Assembly (NCBI RefSeq): GCF_017301635.1
Contig: NZ_CP071091.1
Coordinates: forward strand, 6,460,001-6,524,000
Source: Myxococcus landrumus
Lineage (GTDB): Bacteria > Myxococcota > Myxococcia > Myxococcales > Myxococcaceae
Length of the DNA stretch: 64,000 nucleotides
Direction: 5' to 3'
A model generated the notes under the pieces. The model worked only from the letters and a program-made list of their open reading frames with translations. It searched no databases and was not told the origin of the DNA. The translations under genes were made by a program, and so were the position numbers. Of the stretch, positions 9,890 to 18,091 are shown in pieces. The first letter of the stretch is position 1. Each line of letters starts with the position of its first letter.

Positions 9890-10870
9890 TCAGGACTCCC
9901 GTTGCTCGCCCCGGCTGAGCGACAGGTAGAGGCCCGCGAAGAGCAGGTAGAAGAACCCCATGGCGGGAATCACGGGCAGGCAGCAGAGGAAGACGCTCAC
10001 CATGAGGATGAGGGTGGCCAGGAAGGCGGCCCCGAACATCGACAGGCGCTGCCCCTTCACATAGCCGAAGCACTTGCGGATGGTGTCGATGACCTTGGGG
10101 TTCTCGGTGTCCGCGAGCGCGACGGAGACGAGCGCCAGCGGCATGCCAATCCAGATGCTCGGGACGGCGACAATCAGGACACAGAGCCCCACCGCCACCA
10201 ACAACACGGAGGCCTGGGTCATCTCCATGAGCTGCTTGACGTCACTCACCGAGCTCAGGTCGGACACACTGATGCCCGCCACGGCCACGAAGGCGCCGAC
10301 CATCACGGCGAAGCACAGCAGGATGATGGGGAGGAAGATGGCGACCGCCAGCAGGTTGCTGACGACATAGGCCCCCACCTTGTTGACCTGGCTGAACAGG
10401 CGGCCCACGTCCGCGCGCTGTCCCTGAATCACATCCAGGCAGACACGCATCATCCCCATGATGGCGACGCCCTGCACCACCCACGAGAGCACCGTGCCCA
10501 GCAAGATGAACACGACGCTCGCGGCGCCGCCCATCTTCTCACCGACGAGCTTCAGCACCTCGGAGACGGCACCACCGAGCATGACGCCCATCAAGAACAG
10601 CAGGGCGCAGACGGTCAACATCACCCACTCGCGCTTGAACGCCGCCCAGCTCACCTCGAAGAGGCCACCGATGGTCCAGTTGTTGCGGTCCATCGGGAAG
10701 GCGCGGCCCTGCCCGTCCCGCTCCCGGCAGGTGGGGCACTGCGACTGGGTGCCCTGCTCCCCGCAGATGTCGCACATGAAATTGCCGCAGCGCGTACAGG
10801 TCCGCTGAGCGAGGTTCTCCGGATGAAGCGGGCACGTTGCCCCTCTCCCCCAACCAGCATTCGACTCCAT
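9890..10870 (-). CDS. Zinc-ribbon/B-box-like integral membrane protein
   Basis: 326 residues. The N-terminal 50 residues contain a Cys/His cluster (CPLHPENLAQRTCTRCGNFMC followed by CGEQ and CPTC) like the B-box-type zinc fingers seen on many myxobacterial membrane proteins. Six or so hydrophobic segments follow (for example VMLTVCALLFLMGVMLG, VVFILLGTVLSWVVQGVAIMG, LLAVAIFLPIILLCFAVMVG, and a C-terminal LILMVSVFLCCLPVIPAMGFFYLLFAGLYL region). So it is an inner-membrane protein with a small cytoplasmic metal-binding head. Function not known. Confidence 0.85.
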   Translation of the reverse strand: MESNAGWGRGATCPLHPENLAQRTCTRCGNFMCDICGEQGTQSQCPTCRERDGQGRAFPMDRNNWTIGGLFEVSWAAFKREWVMLTVCALLFLMGVMLGGAVSEVLKLVGEKMGGAASVVFILLGTVLSWVVQGVAIMGMMRVCLDVIQGQRADVGRLFSQVNKVGAYVVSNLLAVAIFLPIILLCFAVMVGAFVAVAGISVSDLSSVSDVKQLMEMTQASVLLVAVGLCVLIVAVPSIWIGMPLALVSVALADTENPKVIDTIRKCFGYVKGQRLSMFGAAFLATLILMVSVFLCCLPVIPAMGFFYLLFAGLYLSLSRGEQRES

Positions 10871-11099
10871 GAAGGTGCCCTCTCCTCGCGCGACGGGTCC
10901 GGCATGCCCCGGCCTTCGAGTCGCGCCTCTGGCGCACCTACACCATCCCGTGCGCTGTCCACCAGGGCACAGTCCCCTAAACAGCGAGCAGGCGGGCGAG
11001 AAGCTCCGGGGTGAATTTTCCTCCGGACCCGGCGTCAGAGGGCCCGTGGTCGCGAAGTGGGACTGGCTGATGGTGCCCTTCGCACGGGAGACTCGTCAC

Positions 11100-12308
11100 A
11101 TGCGCCGACTGCTCGCACTCGCCATCCCTCTCGCCCTGATGATGGGGACGGGTTGCTACGCCCACTACCATGGCCCCGCACGACACGGCGGCGGCGGCGT
11201 GGTGGTGGACTACAGCTATTCGGGTGACCACCCCGTTCCGGACGATGATGGCGGCGGCTGGTGCCCGTACACCCACGTCCACTCGCACGGCTACCGCCCG
11301 TCGACCACGTACTACACCTACACCGACGACGTGTATTACTACCGAGGCCCCACGCTGGTCTGGTACTGGGACTTCCACCTGGACCCGCACGGCTCCTCGT
11401 GCCACCAGCACGGGCGTCACTCGCACGACTACTACCCGAGCTCCGGCCGGGCGTATCGCTGGGAGCGCAGCCGCGGGTACGTGTTCGACCGGACCCATGG
11501 CGCCTCCGCGGGCTACGGCTACTCCCGTGGCCGCTCGCAGCAGCCGTCGCGTCGCCACGTCTCCCGCGACGATGACGGCCCGACGAACCGTCCTCCTCCC
11601 TCCGGCACGGGCTGGGGCACGCAGCCTCCTCGTGGCGGCTCGCGCGACGACAACAACGGCGGCGGCTGGGGCAACGGGGGTTATGGCCGAGGCAACCAGG
11701 GCGGCCCGCGGCGCGACCGGGATGACGATGACGACCGGGGCTCGGACAGGCCGGGACGCGGGTACGGCAACAACAACAATGGCGGCAGCACGCCCGGCGG
11801 CAGCGGCAATGGCAACTCCGGCGGTGGGTGGGGCAACTCGGGTGGCGACGGAGGCAACTCCAACGGCGGCGGCTACGGACGCGGTCGGCGCGACAACGAC
11901 AACGACAGCGACCGGGGGAACAGCAGCGGTGGTGGCTGGGGCAACGGCGGCGGGCGCGGCAACAGCGGCAACAACAGCGGCAACAGCAGCGGCGGCAACA
12001 GCAGTGGCGGCGGCTGGGGCAACGGCGGTGGGCGCGGCAGCAGTGGCAACAGCAGCGGGAACAGTGGTGGCAACAGCAGTGGGAACAGCAGCGGCGGCGG
12101 TTGGGGCAGCGGCGGCGGGCGCGGCAGCAGCGGCAACAGCAGTGGGAACAGCGGCGGCAACAGCAGCGGTGGTGGCTGGGGCAACGGCGGCGGCCGAGGC
12201 TCCAGTGGAAGCTGGGGCAGCGGCGGTGGCTCGCAGAGCTCGGGCGGTGGTGGTGGTGGTGGCGGGAAGTCCAGCTCGCAGAGCAACGACCGCGGCGGCT
12301 GGCGCTGA
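11100..12308 (+). CDS. Gly/Asn/Ser-repeat lipoprotein
   Basis: 402 residues. The N-terminus MRRLLALAIPLALMMGTGCY ends in a lipobox (MGTGC), so it is exported and lipidated at Cys19. Residues 20-150 are rich in Tyr and His (HYHGPARHGGGGVVVDYSYSG and similar). From about 180 to the end the protein is almost only Gly, Asn, Ser, Arg, Asp and Trp, as repeats built on GGGWGNGGGRGSSGNSSGN. Such a sequence is expected to be disordered and sticky, fit for a surface or matrix component. Start at 11100 is chosen for the lipobox; the upstream frame is not protein-like. Confidence 0.85.
   Translation: MRRLLALAIPLALMMGTGCYAHYHGPARHGGGGVVVDYSYSGDHPVPDDDGGGWCPYTHVHSHGYRPSTTYYTYTDDVYYYRGPTLVWYWDFHLDPHGSSCHQHGRHSHDYYPSSGRAYRWERSRGYVFDRTHGASAGYGYSRGRSQQPSRRHVSRDDDGPTNRPPPSGTGWGTQPPRGGSRDDNNGGGWGNGGYGRGNQGGPRRDRDDDDDRGSDRPGRGYGNNNNGGSTPGGSGNGNSGGGWGNSGGDGGNSNGGGYGRGRRDNDNDSDRGNSSGGGWGNGGGRGNSGNNSGNSSGGNSSGGGWGNGGGRGSSGNSSGNSGGNSSGNSSGGGWGSGGGRGSSGNSSGNSGGNSSGGGWGNGGGRGSSGSWGSGGGSQSSGGGGGGGGKSSSQSNDRGGWR
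11640..12290 (+). repeat. Low-complexity repeats encoding Gly-Asn-Ser-rich tail
   Basis: Tandem, imperfect repeats of AACAGCAGCGGCGG-type units encode the tail of the lipoprotein. At least five copies of a GGGWG(N/S)GGGRG block alternate with (GNS)n stretches. They are coding repeats, not a CRISPR array, and are prone to length change by slippage. Confidence 0.85.
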
Positions 12309-12320
12309 GTCCATGGGCAC

Positions 12321-12348
12321 CACCACCGGACTCCACGGTCCGGTGGTG
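12321..12348 (+). terminator. Hairpin just after the repeat lipoprotein gene
   Basis: CACCACCGGAC and GTCCGGTGGTG pair perfectly (11 bp, six-base loop), 12 nt after the stop codon. No U-tract follows, so this may be a weak or first terminator. Confidence 0.5.
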
Positions 12349-12452
12349 CCTTCGGCCTCCGTGGCAATGAGCCCTCGAACCTCACGGGACAACCGAAGGG
12401 GCCTGGGCTGAGCAAGCAGGCGCTACCGGCTCCCCACACTTGATGGATTCCC

Positions 12453-12490
12453 GACACCGGGCCACGCGCGTGGTCCGGTGTCTCTGTTTT
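12453..12490 (+). terminator. Strong intrinsic terminator candidate
   Basis: GACACCGGGCCACG and CGTGGTCCGGTGTC pair over 14 bp (one G-U pair) around two central bases, and the second arm is followed by TCTGTTTT. A long GC stem plus a U-rich run is the classic Rho-independent form. It lies between the repeat lipoprotein gene and the next lipoprotein gene. Confidence 0.7.
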
Positions 12491-12581
12491 CGCGCGGCAT
12501 CTGTCTCCAGTCGTCGGACAGGGGACGATGAACAGGGCGGTGGATTGCCACCCATCCAGGGCATGCCGATGTTGCCCGCGC

Positions 12582-13448
12582 ATGAAGCACCGACTCCTGT
12601 TGGCATCCTGCGTCCTGCTCGGCCTGACGTCGTCGGGCTGCGGCTCCGATGATTCCGCTCCGGATCCTGGCTACAGGACCGAGGACTCCGAGCCCGTCGA
12701 TGTGGACAATCTCAGCATCCGCGTCAGCGGCAAGGCACTCATGCTTCCCGAGGCCGCTCGCTGGCTCGCCTCCACGGGCAAGTCCGCGCCCATCCTGAGC
12801 GGACTCACCGTCACCCTCGAGGAGCCCCTGCGCGTCGCGGTGAATGACCTCGACGCGACCTTCGGCACGAGCACCCTCGACGAGGCGGGCGCCTTCGGCG
12901 TGGCGGGCATCTCCGTGCGAGACGTGAACGTGGGACTCGCCGTGGGCATGAGTGGCCCCGGTCTCGCGCGGACCAGCACCATCATCTACGACAGCGCCTT
13001 CACCGGCTCTCGTCCGCGCACGAACCTCATCGAGACCCGCGCGTACGCGCTTCCCGAGTCCTTCCACGACGCGCTCAGCACGGCCCTCGGCGAATCACGC
13101 CTGCTCGGCCTCACCGAGAACCGCGCGCGAAACCTCCGTGAGGCGGGCTTCGCGCTGGGGCGCGTGGTGGATGAGAACGGACGTCCTCGCGCCGGCGTGC
13201 GCGTGGTGCCGAACCGGACCGACCTGGCCGAACGCATCTTCTACCCTTCATCGGACCTGAGCGGCGTCAACCAGGAGGGCACCTCCGAGGAGGGCCTGTT
13301 CGTCTACGTCCACACGGGCCTCGCGGTGGAGTCGTTCCACGTGAGCGAGGAGGGCGAGGAGAACGCCGTGCCTCGCAACGTGGTCACCGCGCCGGGTTGG
13401 GGGCTGATGCTCACGCTCTACCCCGGCCTCCACCCGCCCATCGAATGA
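12582..13448 (+). CDS. Lipoprotein of unknown function
   Basis: 288 residues. MKHRLLLASCVLLGLTSSGC is a lipoprotein signal with lipobox SSGC (Cys20), followed by an acidic linker. The mature part has a segment (FALGRVVDENGRPRAGVRVV) like carboxypeptidase-regulatory or Greek-key beta domains, in which a gene product often has a GxVxDxxGxPxxGVxV strand. No catalytic motif seen. The ATG at 12582 is chosen for the signal sequence; in-frame codons further upstream would place a Cys-rich, non-signal tail in front. Confidence 0.8.
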   Translation: MKHRLLLASCVLLGLTSSGCGSDDSAPDPGYRTEDSEPVDVDNLSIRVSGKALMLPEAARWLASTGKSAPILSGLTVTLEEPLRVAVNDLDATFGTSTLDEAGAFGVAGISVRDVNVGLAVGMSGPGLARTSTIIYDSAFTGSRPRTNLIETRAYALPESFHDALSTALGESRLLGLTENRARNLREAGFALGRVVDENGRPRAGVRVVPNRTDLAERIFYPSSDLSGVNQEGTSEEGLFVYVHTGLAVESFHVSEEGEENAVPRNVVTAPGWGLMLTLYPGLHPPIE

Positions 13449-13452
13449 CTCA

Positions 13453-13491
13453 GCGCCCAGACTCCCTCGACGACCGAGGGAGTCCAGGCGC
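13453..13491. terminator. Bidirectional terminator hairpin
   Basis: GACTCCCTCG and CGAGGGAGTC form a perfect 10-bp stem with a five-base loop, extended by an outer GCGCC/GGCGC stem after a two-base internal loop. It sits in the 66-bp gap between convergent genes ending at 13448 and 13515. Confidence 0.65.
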
Positions 13492-13514
13492 ATGAGCCTG
13501 TTCACACGCGCGCT

Positions 13515-14621
13515 CTAGCGGCGCGCCACCCAGCGCGGCAACCAGTCCGGCTCCTTCGCGGTGGTGAGCCGCGTCTGGCCGCTGCCATCGGCGCGCATGA
13601 GGTACACGTCCGTGTTGCCCTCGCGCTCCGACACGAAGGCCAGGTACTTCCCATCCGGACTCCAGGCCGGCATGTCGTCGCGCCGCTGCCCATCCGTCAG
13701 CGCCATGGGCACACCGCCCTCCACCGGCACACGCCACAGCCGCGCGCGGGCCTCCGGCTCCCGGCTCACGTACACGAGGTGCTTCCCGTCGGGACTGAAG
13801 ACGGGCTCGCGCTCATCGCCCGAGAAGGATTCTCCAGACACCGCCCGCAGGTCCGAGCCATCCGGCCGAATCAGATACAGCCGCTCCCGATTCTCCCGGT
13901 CGCTGACGAAGACAATCCACTTCCCATCCGGACTCCACATCGGCGCACGGTCCTCGCGATGGAACGCGGTGAGCCGCCGCTCGTTCGTGCCGTCCGCCTT
14001 CGCCACGTAGATTTCAGGGTCGCCCTCACGGCTGCACACGAAGGCCACTTCCTGGCCGTCGGGTGAAATGGAGGGCTCGAAGCACCCTTCCTTCACCTGC
14101 GTCAGCCGCACCTCCGGCCCCTCCGCGCGCGGCTCCAGCCGCACCACGTCGCTGAAGCCCTGGGCATCCGACTCCGCCGTCAGCCAGGAGCCATCCGGCG
14201 ACCAGGCCGCGTTCCGGGCCCGCGCCCGGGGCGCATGCAACGGCACCGCGTCCCCACCCGCCAGGGGCTGGACGCGAAGCTGCTGGAACTGCAACCCGTC
14301 CACCTCGCGCACGGCCACCACCAGCAACGACTTCCCATCGGGCGACACCGGCCCTGGATAGTCGTCCTCCGGCCCTCGGGTGATTTGGGTCTCCGTCCCG
14401 TCAGGGCTCACCTGCCACACGTCCTTCTGTCCCGCCCGCTCCGACAGGAAGACCACCGCGCCCGGAATGGCGCGCGCCTCCTCCTTCGACAGCGGCCCGG
14501 CGCCCGACGCTCCGCCACACCGGCCAGAGCATCCGACGCCGAGCACGGCGAGCGCGGTCCAACACCACCGCGCCCGCCACGGCCAGGAACGTCGCATCCG
14601 TTCGAGGCCTCGCTCCGTCAC
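13515..14621 (-). CDS. TolB-like WD40/PD40 beta-propeller lipoprotein
   Basis: 368 residues from the GTG at 14621, which is one base after the upstream stop; an ATG at 14597 with a GAGG upstream is equally possible. The N-terminus has a signal with lipobox GVGC. The rest is made of PD40 repeats, each with the WSPDGK or SPDGK core ([48 protein letters not shown]), enough for a six-bladed propeller like that of TolB. It probably sits in the periplasm on the inner or outer membrane and binds proteins or glycans; no enzyme domain is attached. It appears co-transcribed with the amidase gene. Confidence 0.88.
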   Translation of the reverse strand: MTERGLERMRRSWPWRARWCWTALAVLGVGCSGRCGGASGAGPLSKEEARAIPGAVVFLSERAGQKDVWQVSPDGTETQITRGPEDDYPGPVSPDGKSLLVVAVREVDGLQFQQLRVQPLAGGDAVPLHAPRARARNAAWSPDGSWLTAESDAQGFSDVVRLEPRAEGPEVRLTQVKEGCFEPSISPDGQEVAFVCSREGDPEIYVAKADGTNERRLTAFHREDRAPMWSPDGKWIVFVSDRENRERLYLIRPDGSDLRAVSGESFSGDEREPVFSPDGKHLVYVSREPEARARLWRVPVEGGVPMALTDGQRRDDMPAWSPDGKYLAFVSEREGNTDVYLMRADGSGQTRLTTAKEPDWLPRWVARR

Positions 14622-14622
14622 G

Positions 14623-16245
14623 TCAGCGCACCCGGATGGCGTCCGCCATGACGACGTAGCCCTCGGTGGCCCAGCGGCTGAGCTGCACCTTGTTCCAGCC
14701 CGCGGGGAACGAGTACGTGCCCAGCGCGTTCCACGCGCTGCCGTTGGCCTGCTGGTTCACCGTCACCGTGCTGTTGCCGCCCGAGTGGGTGATGATGAAG
14801 GGCGCGGAGGACGAGCGGTTGGTGCCCGACACCCACCACGCGTCGATGGTCTTCGTGCCCGCCGCGGGCAGGTAGAAGTTGAACACCACCGGCTCGGAGA
14901 TGGGCTGCGTGGAGGCGTAGTAGTAGCCGCTGCCGTAGTAGCCCGCGCTGGTGCCCGACGCCCACGACGCCGGCACGTCCGTGCGCGCCTTGGCCGAGTC
15001 GTTGTTCGCGTTGTGGCTGTCCACGACGATGGTGCCCGTGCTGCCACCATCACCGCAGTAGCTCTTGATCTTGCTGATGTAGCTGCTCCACGGCCAGTTG
15101 GGACCCGGGTCCGTGCGGGACGACGGCTGGAGCCGGCCGTGCGCGACGATGTGGTAGCTGTCGCGGGTGATGCCCTGGCCCTTGGAGATGTCGCAGGACA
15201 GCTTCGCCGACGAGTCAATCTGGCCCGCGGGGAAGGAGGCCTGGCTGGCGTAGCCGCCGTGCTCGATGCCCACGGAGAAGTGGTTCACCGACGTGCCGTT
15301 GAGGCCGCAGTCCACGTTGCCGTTGAGGCTGCAGCTGTAGCTGGCGCCCACGTGCCAGGCGCGGTCGGACTCGCGCACGAGCTGCGAGACTTCGCTGCCG
15401 CTCTCGTTGACGACGTAGTGCGCGCTCACGCCCGCCGCGGAGTTGGTCAGCCAGCCCCAGCACCCGGAGTAGCCACCCTCACACGTGTGGATGATGATCA
15501 TCGACACGTTCGTGCCCGAGGGGCGCGCGTTGTAGTTGGGCGACGGACGCCAGATGGCCGCCGCGTAGTCCGGACCCGCCGCCAGCGCCTGCATCTTCGG
15601 CACCGCGAACTTCGCCTCCACGCGCGAGCCCTCCAACGACACCGCCACCTTGCCGTGCGGCGTGAAGGCACCCGCGCCCTCGCGCAGTGCCGCGTACACC
15701 TCGTTGTGGACGTAGTTCGCCTGCACATCCAGGTCGGAGATGTCCGACAGCTTCACCACCGCCGAGGCCCACGCGCCCAGGTCCTTGCGGTCGATGCCCT
15801 CTTCCGAGGCGTACTTCGACAAGAGCGCCGCGCCCGCGCGGAGGTTGGCCAGGGGCTCGTCACGCACGGCCGAAGCGGACACACCCGCCAGCGCCGCGCC
15901 GTCCGTCAGCTTGTCACCGCGCAGGGCCAACAGGCCGAACGCCGCGGGACGGCCTTCGAACTCTTCCTCGCCCTTGATGTGCTCGAAGCGCGTCTCCACA
16001 TAGGAGATGGCCTTGAGCAGGCTCACCGGAACGTCGAACTCGCGCGCCGCCTGGGCGAACAGCGCGTCCATCTCTTCCGGCGTGCGGCGGGCCGCGTCGG
16101 CGACCACGTCTTCCGCCGTCTGCGCGGGCGCTTCCGCGGCGGGAGGGGCCTCGGGGGGCGGCGTCTCCTGCTGGGGCTGGGGTCCGCAGGCCGACAGCGC
16201 CAGCGCGGCGGCCGTCGCCGCGAACGTCTTGCTCAACACGTGCAT
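14623..16245 (-). CDS. Lipoprotein with lytic transglycosylase-like, amidase_2 and golvesin-type domains
   Basis: 540 residues. Lipobox LSAC (Cys20), a Pro/Ala/Glu linker, then a transglycosylase-like helical domain at 55-170 with the candidate catalytic Glu84 in SYVETRF and AFGLLAL after it. A peptidoglycan-recognition N-acetylmuramoyl-L-alanine amidase domain follows at 230-395: zinc and catalytic candidates are His253 (IIIHTCEG), His369 (VAHGRLQP) and Asp379 (TDPGPNW). The last 135 residues ([10 protein letters not shown] to DAIRVR) match the golvesin C-terminal carbohydrate-binding-like domain. It probably cleaves peptidoglycan at two bonds, in self-remodelling or in predation. ATG at 16245 has AAGGAG upstream. 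A strong sigma-54 promoter candidate lies 70-95 nt before it. Confidence 0.92.
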   Translation of the reverse strand: MHVLSKTFAATAAALALSACGPQPQQETPPPEAPPAAEAPAQTAEDVVADAARRTPEEMDALFAQAAREFDVPVSLLKAISYVETRFEHIKGEEEFEGRPAAFGLLALRGDKLTDGAALAGVSASAVRDEPLANLRAGAALLSKYASEEGIDRKDLGAWASAVVKLSDISDLDVQANYVHNEVYAALREGAGAFTPHGKVAVSLEGSRVEAKFAVPKMQALAAGPDYAAAIWRPSPNYNARPSGTNVSMIIIHTCEGGYSGCWGWLTNSAAGVSAHYVVNESGSEVSQLVRESDRAWHVGASYSCSLNGNVDCGLNGTSVNHFSVGIEHGGYASQASFPAGQIDSSAKLSCDISKGQGITRDSYHIVAHGRLQPSSRTDPGPNWPWSSYISKIKSYCGDGGSTGTIVVDSHNANNDSAKARTDVPASWASGTSAGYYGSGYYYASTQPISEPVVFNFYLPAAGTKTIDAWWVSGTNRSSSAPFIITHSGGNSTVTVNQQANGSAWNALGTYSFPAGWNKVQLSRWATEGYVVMADAIRVR

Positions 16246-16324
16246 GGGGATGGAGCTCCTTCGGGGGGTCAAGCAGCTCTTCGTTCCGCACCCGCCATTG
16301 GGCGCGGTACAGCCACCTGCCCTG

Positions 16325-16340
16325 AGCACCATGCATGCCA
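16325..16340 (-). promoter_or_regulatory. Sigma-54 promoter candidate of the amidase gene
   Basis: On the minus strand TGGCATGCATGGTGCT matches the consensus TGGCACG-N4-TTGCW at all but two positions, with GG and GC exactly 10 bases apart. Predicted start near 16314, giving a 5' leader of about 69 nt before the ATG at 16245. Confidence 0.65.
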
Positions 16341-16382
16341 ACCAGGAATTCCCCGTGTTTCGCCGCACCCCTCGGGACGAGG

Positions 16383-16400
16383 TGGAGCATCCATGCTCCA
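16383..16400. promoter_or_regulatory. 18-bp palindrome, candidate activator site
   Basis: TGGAGCATCCATGCTCCA is a perfect inverted repeat (8-bp arms, two-base centre) centred about 77 bp upstream of the predicted sigma-54 start, a usual distance for enhancer sites. Confidence 0.5.
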
Positions 16401-16440
16401 TCTCACTTCCTGGTTCTCAATCTCCAATTCCCGACTCAAC

Positions 16441-16458
16441 ATTTCAACCCATTGAAAT
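16441..16458. promoter_or_regulatory. Second 18-bp inverted repeat, candidate activator or repressor site
   Basis: ATTTCAA and TTGAAAT flank four bases (CCCA). Centre is about 135 bp upstream of the predicted amidase start. Its sequence is unrelated to the palindrome at 16383, so a second regulator would be expected if it is functional. Confidence 0.4.
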
Positions 16459-16701
16459 CAGGATGCGCCCTACATCGAACCACCCGGTTCTACCCCCAGA
16501 AATGGCCGCGGCTGTCGCAGTGGCGTGTTTCGAGACAGGCAATGCGTAAAGAATCGTTACAGATATTTTCGTGACTTCCATCTTTTCGCACCCGACCGGA
16601 AACGGGGCCTGGGGGAGCCGTCCGCCCGGAGGCCAACGAGAGTGGGCCGCTGGCGCGGAGTTCTGGGGCCCGGAGGCCGCGTCATCCGCTATGAGGGGCC
16701 C

Positions 16702-17457
16702 ATGCGGCTCTTCGGAATCGGCGACACCCACCTGCCCTCCACCCGACAGAAGGACATGCAGCGCTTCGGGTGGATGGACCATCCCCTCCCCCTCCAGCGC
16801 GCCTGGGACGAGCGGGTGAGGCCCGAGGACGTGGTCATCGTCGCCGGAGACATCTCCTGGGCCACGCGCCCCCATGAAGTGATGGATGACCTGGCGTGGC
16901 TGGACGCGCGGCCGGGGCGCAAGGTGCTGGTGCGCGGCAACCATGACTATTGGTGGGGAGACTCGGCGTCGAAGCTGCGCAAGCTCCTGGAGCCGTTCCG
17001 CACGCTGGAGGCGTTCCTGCACAACAGCGCGGCCGTCATGGGGCCGTGGGTGATTGCGGGAACGCGGCTGTGGACCGCGCCCGAGGCGCCCCCCATGCCC
17101 GGTGGAGAGATGGGCGATGAGCCCATGGAGCTGGGCTACGTGGAGCGGGAGACCCGGCGCCTGGCGACCTCCATCGAGGACGCGAAGAAGAAGGAAGCCG
17201 CCAGCCCCACGCCGCTGGTGCGCGTGGCCGCGGTGCACTTCCCTCCGCTGTACGCCAACGAGAAGGCCACCGCCTTCAGCGCCCCCATCGAGGCCTTCCA
17301 GCCCAAGGTCTGCGTGTACGGCCACCTGCACTCCACCGGCATCCCCGCGGGCTTCACCGGGGAGCGGGCCGGCGTGCGCTACGTGCTGGCGTCCTGCGAC
17401 GCGGCCGGCTTCGCGCCAGTGTTGCTGGATGAGGTGCTGCCCCCGCTTTCGCCGTGA
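16702..17457 (+). CDS. Calcineurin-like metallophosphoesterase
   Basis: 251 residues. All the dinuclear metal motifs are present in order: GDTH (near residue 6), VAGDISW (near 52), GNHD (near 80), AVHFPP and GHLH (near 208), the pattern of the calcineurin-like phosphoesterase superfamily. It is close to the cytoplasmic YkuE/YvnB-like type with no signal peptide, acting on an unknown phosphoester. ATG at 16702 is chosen because the catalytic fold starts at once (MRLFGIGDTHLPS). The DUF2378 gene follows after 52 nt with its own strong ribosome-binding site. Confidence 0.93.
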   Translation: MRLFGIGDTHLPSTRQKDMQRFGWMDHPLPLQRAWDERVRPEDVVIVAGDISWATRPHEVMDDLAWLDARPGRKVLVRGNHDYWWGDSASKLRKLLEPFRTLEAFLHNSAAVMGPWVIAGTRLWTAPEAPPMPGGEMGDEPMELGYVERETRRLATSIEDAKKKEAASPTPLVRVAAVHFPPLYANEKATAFSAPIEAFQPKVCVYGHLHSTGIPAGFTGERAGVRYVLASCDAAGFAPVLLDEVLPPLSP

Positions 17458-17509
17458 GGCTAAGCTCCGCGCCGCTTCGTGTCCCAGGGGCCGGAGGAGG
17501 AGAGGAGAC

Positions 17510-18091
17510 ATGCCGTCCAACAAGGCCGAGCTCGCCGCGAGGCTCGCGGCCACCCAGCCCGGCGACGCGGTGCGCGGGCTGTTCTTCAAGGCCGTGTTCA
17601 GCCTCATCCAGCAGAAGGCGGGGCTGGCCGCGCTGGAGCAGGTGCGCGTGGGGGATTTGGCCAAGGACTACTCGGACCTGCGCACCTATTCCGTGCGCGA
17701 GTTCCTGAACCTGCTCTACGTCGCGGCGGACGCGCTCGAGCAGGACCTGGGGACGGAGGACGCCGTGTACCACGCGTGCGGCGAGTCCAACGTCACGCGC
17801 TACTCCACCGGCCCGGGGATGCTCATCTTCGGCATCATCTCCCGAGGAGACCCGCAGAAGCTCTTCTCCGGAGCGCAGATGGGCTACAGCGCGGCCGTCA
17901 CGTACGGCACCCGCGAGTATGTGACGACGGGGCCCAAGTCCGGCACGCTTCGCGTCAGGCGGGACATGCTGCCCCCCGCGTACCACGAGGGCATCCTCAC
18001 CGGCGCGCTCAAGGTCCTGGGACTCAAGGGCACGGCCAAGGCCCATCCCCAGGGCATCGACCGCGTGGACTACGACATCACCTGGGAGTGA
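17510..18091 (+). CDS. DUF2378 (TIGR02265) family protein
   Basis: 193 residues, a family expanded in myxobacteria. Typical features: FFKAVFSLIQQKAG, the DYSDLRTYSVREFLNLLY segment, and RYSTGPGMLIFGIISRGDPQKLFSGAQMGYS. No signal peptide or membrane segment. The ribosome-binding site GGAGGAGGAGAGG at 17491-17505 fixes the ATG at 17510. Function is not known; the family's many paralogues in one genome suggest a signalling or adaptor role, which is inference. The stop codon abuts the stop codon of the convergent gene without a single spacer base. Confidence 0.92.
   Translation: MPSNKAELAARLAATQPGDAVRGLFFKAVFSLIQQKAGLAALEQVRVGDLAKDYSDLRTYSVREFLNLLYVAADALEQDLGTEDAVYHACGESNVTRYSTGPGMLIFGIISRGDPQKLFSGAQMGYSAAVTYGTREYVTTGPKSGTLRVRRDMLPPAYHEGILTGALKVLGLKGTAKAHPQGIDRVDYDITWE

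Larger units (their letters stand above)
16246..16701. other. Divergent regulatory region, no gene seen
   Basis: 456 bp between the amidase (minus) and the metallophosphoesterase (plus). It holds a candidate sigma-54 promoter and two 18-bp palindromes, listed separately. The part from 16520 to 16600 is clearly AT-richer than its surroundings and may hold the promoter of the plus-strand gene, but I could not assign convincing -35 and -10 boxes. No protein-like frame or RNA gene was found. Confidence 0.7.

Noticed and set aside
11640-12290. Regular short repeats that might suggest a CRISPR array or minisatellite
   Set aside because: Repeats follow codon periodicity, have no unique spacers of constant length and encode the Gly-Asn-Ser tail.
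10977-12392. Long minus-strand open frame of 471 codons opposite the repeat lipoprotein gene
   Set aside because: It encodes endless Ala-Val-Ala tracts, the complement of Gly-rich repeats, with no family features. The plus-strand gene has a lipobox and fits the genome's codon bias.
14380-16455. 691-codon plus-strand open frame opposite the amidase gene
   Set aside because: High-GC shadow frame rich in Arg, His and Val without motifs; the minus strand carries clear catalytic domains.
16520-16600. AT-rich segment as a possible horizontally acquired fragment or RNA gene
   Set aside because: Too short, no frame, no cloverleaf; more simply a promoter region.
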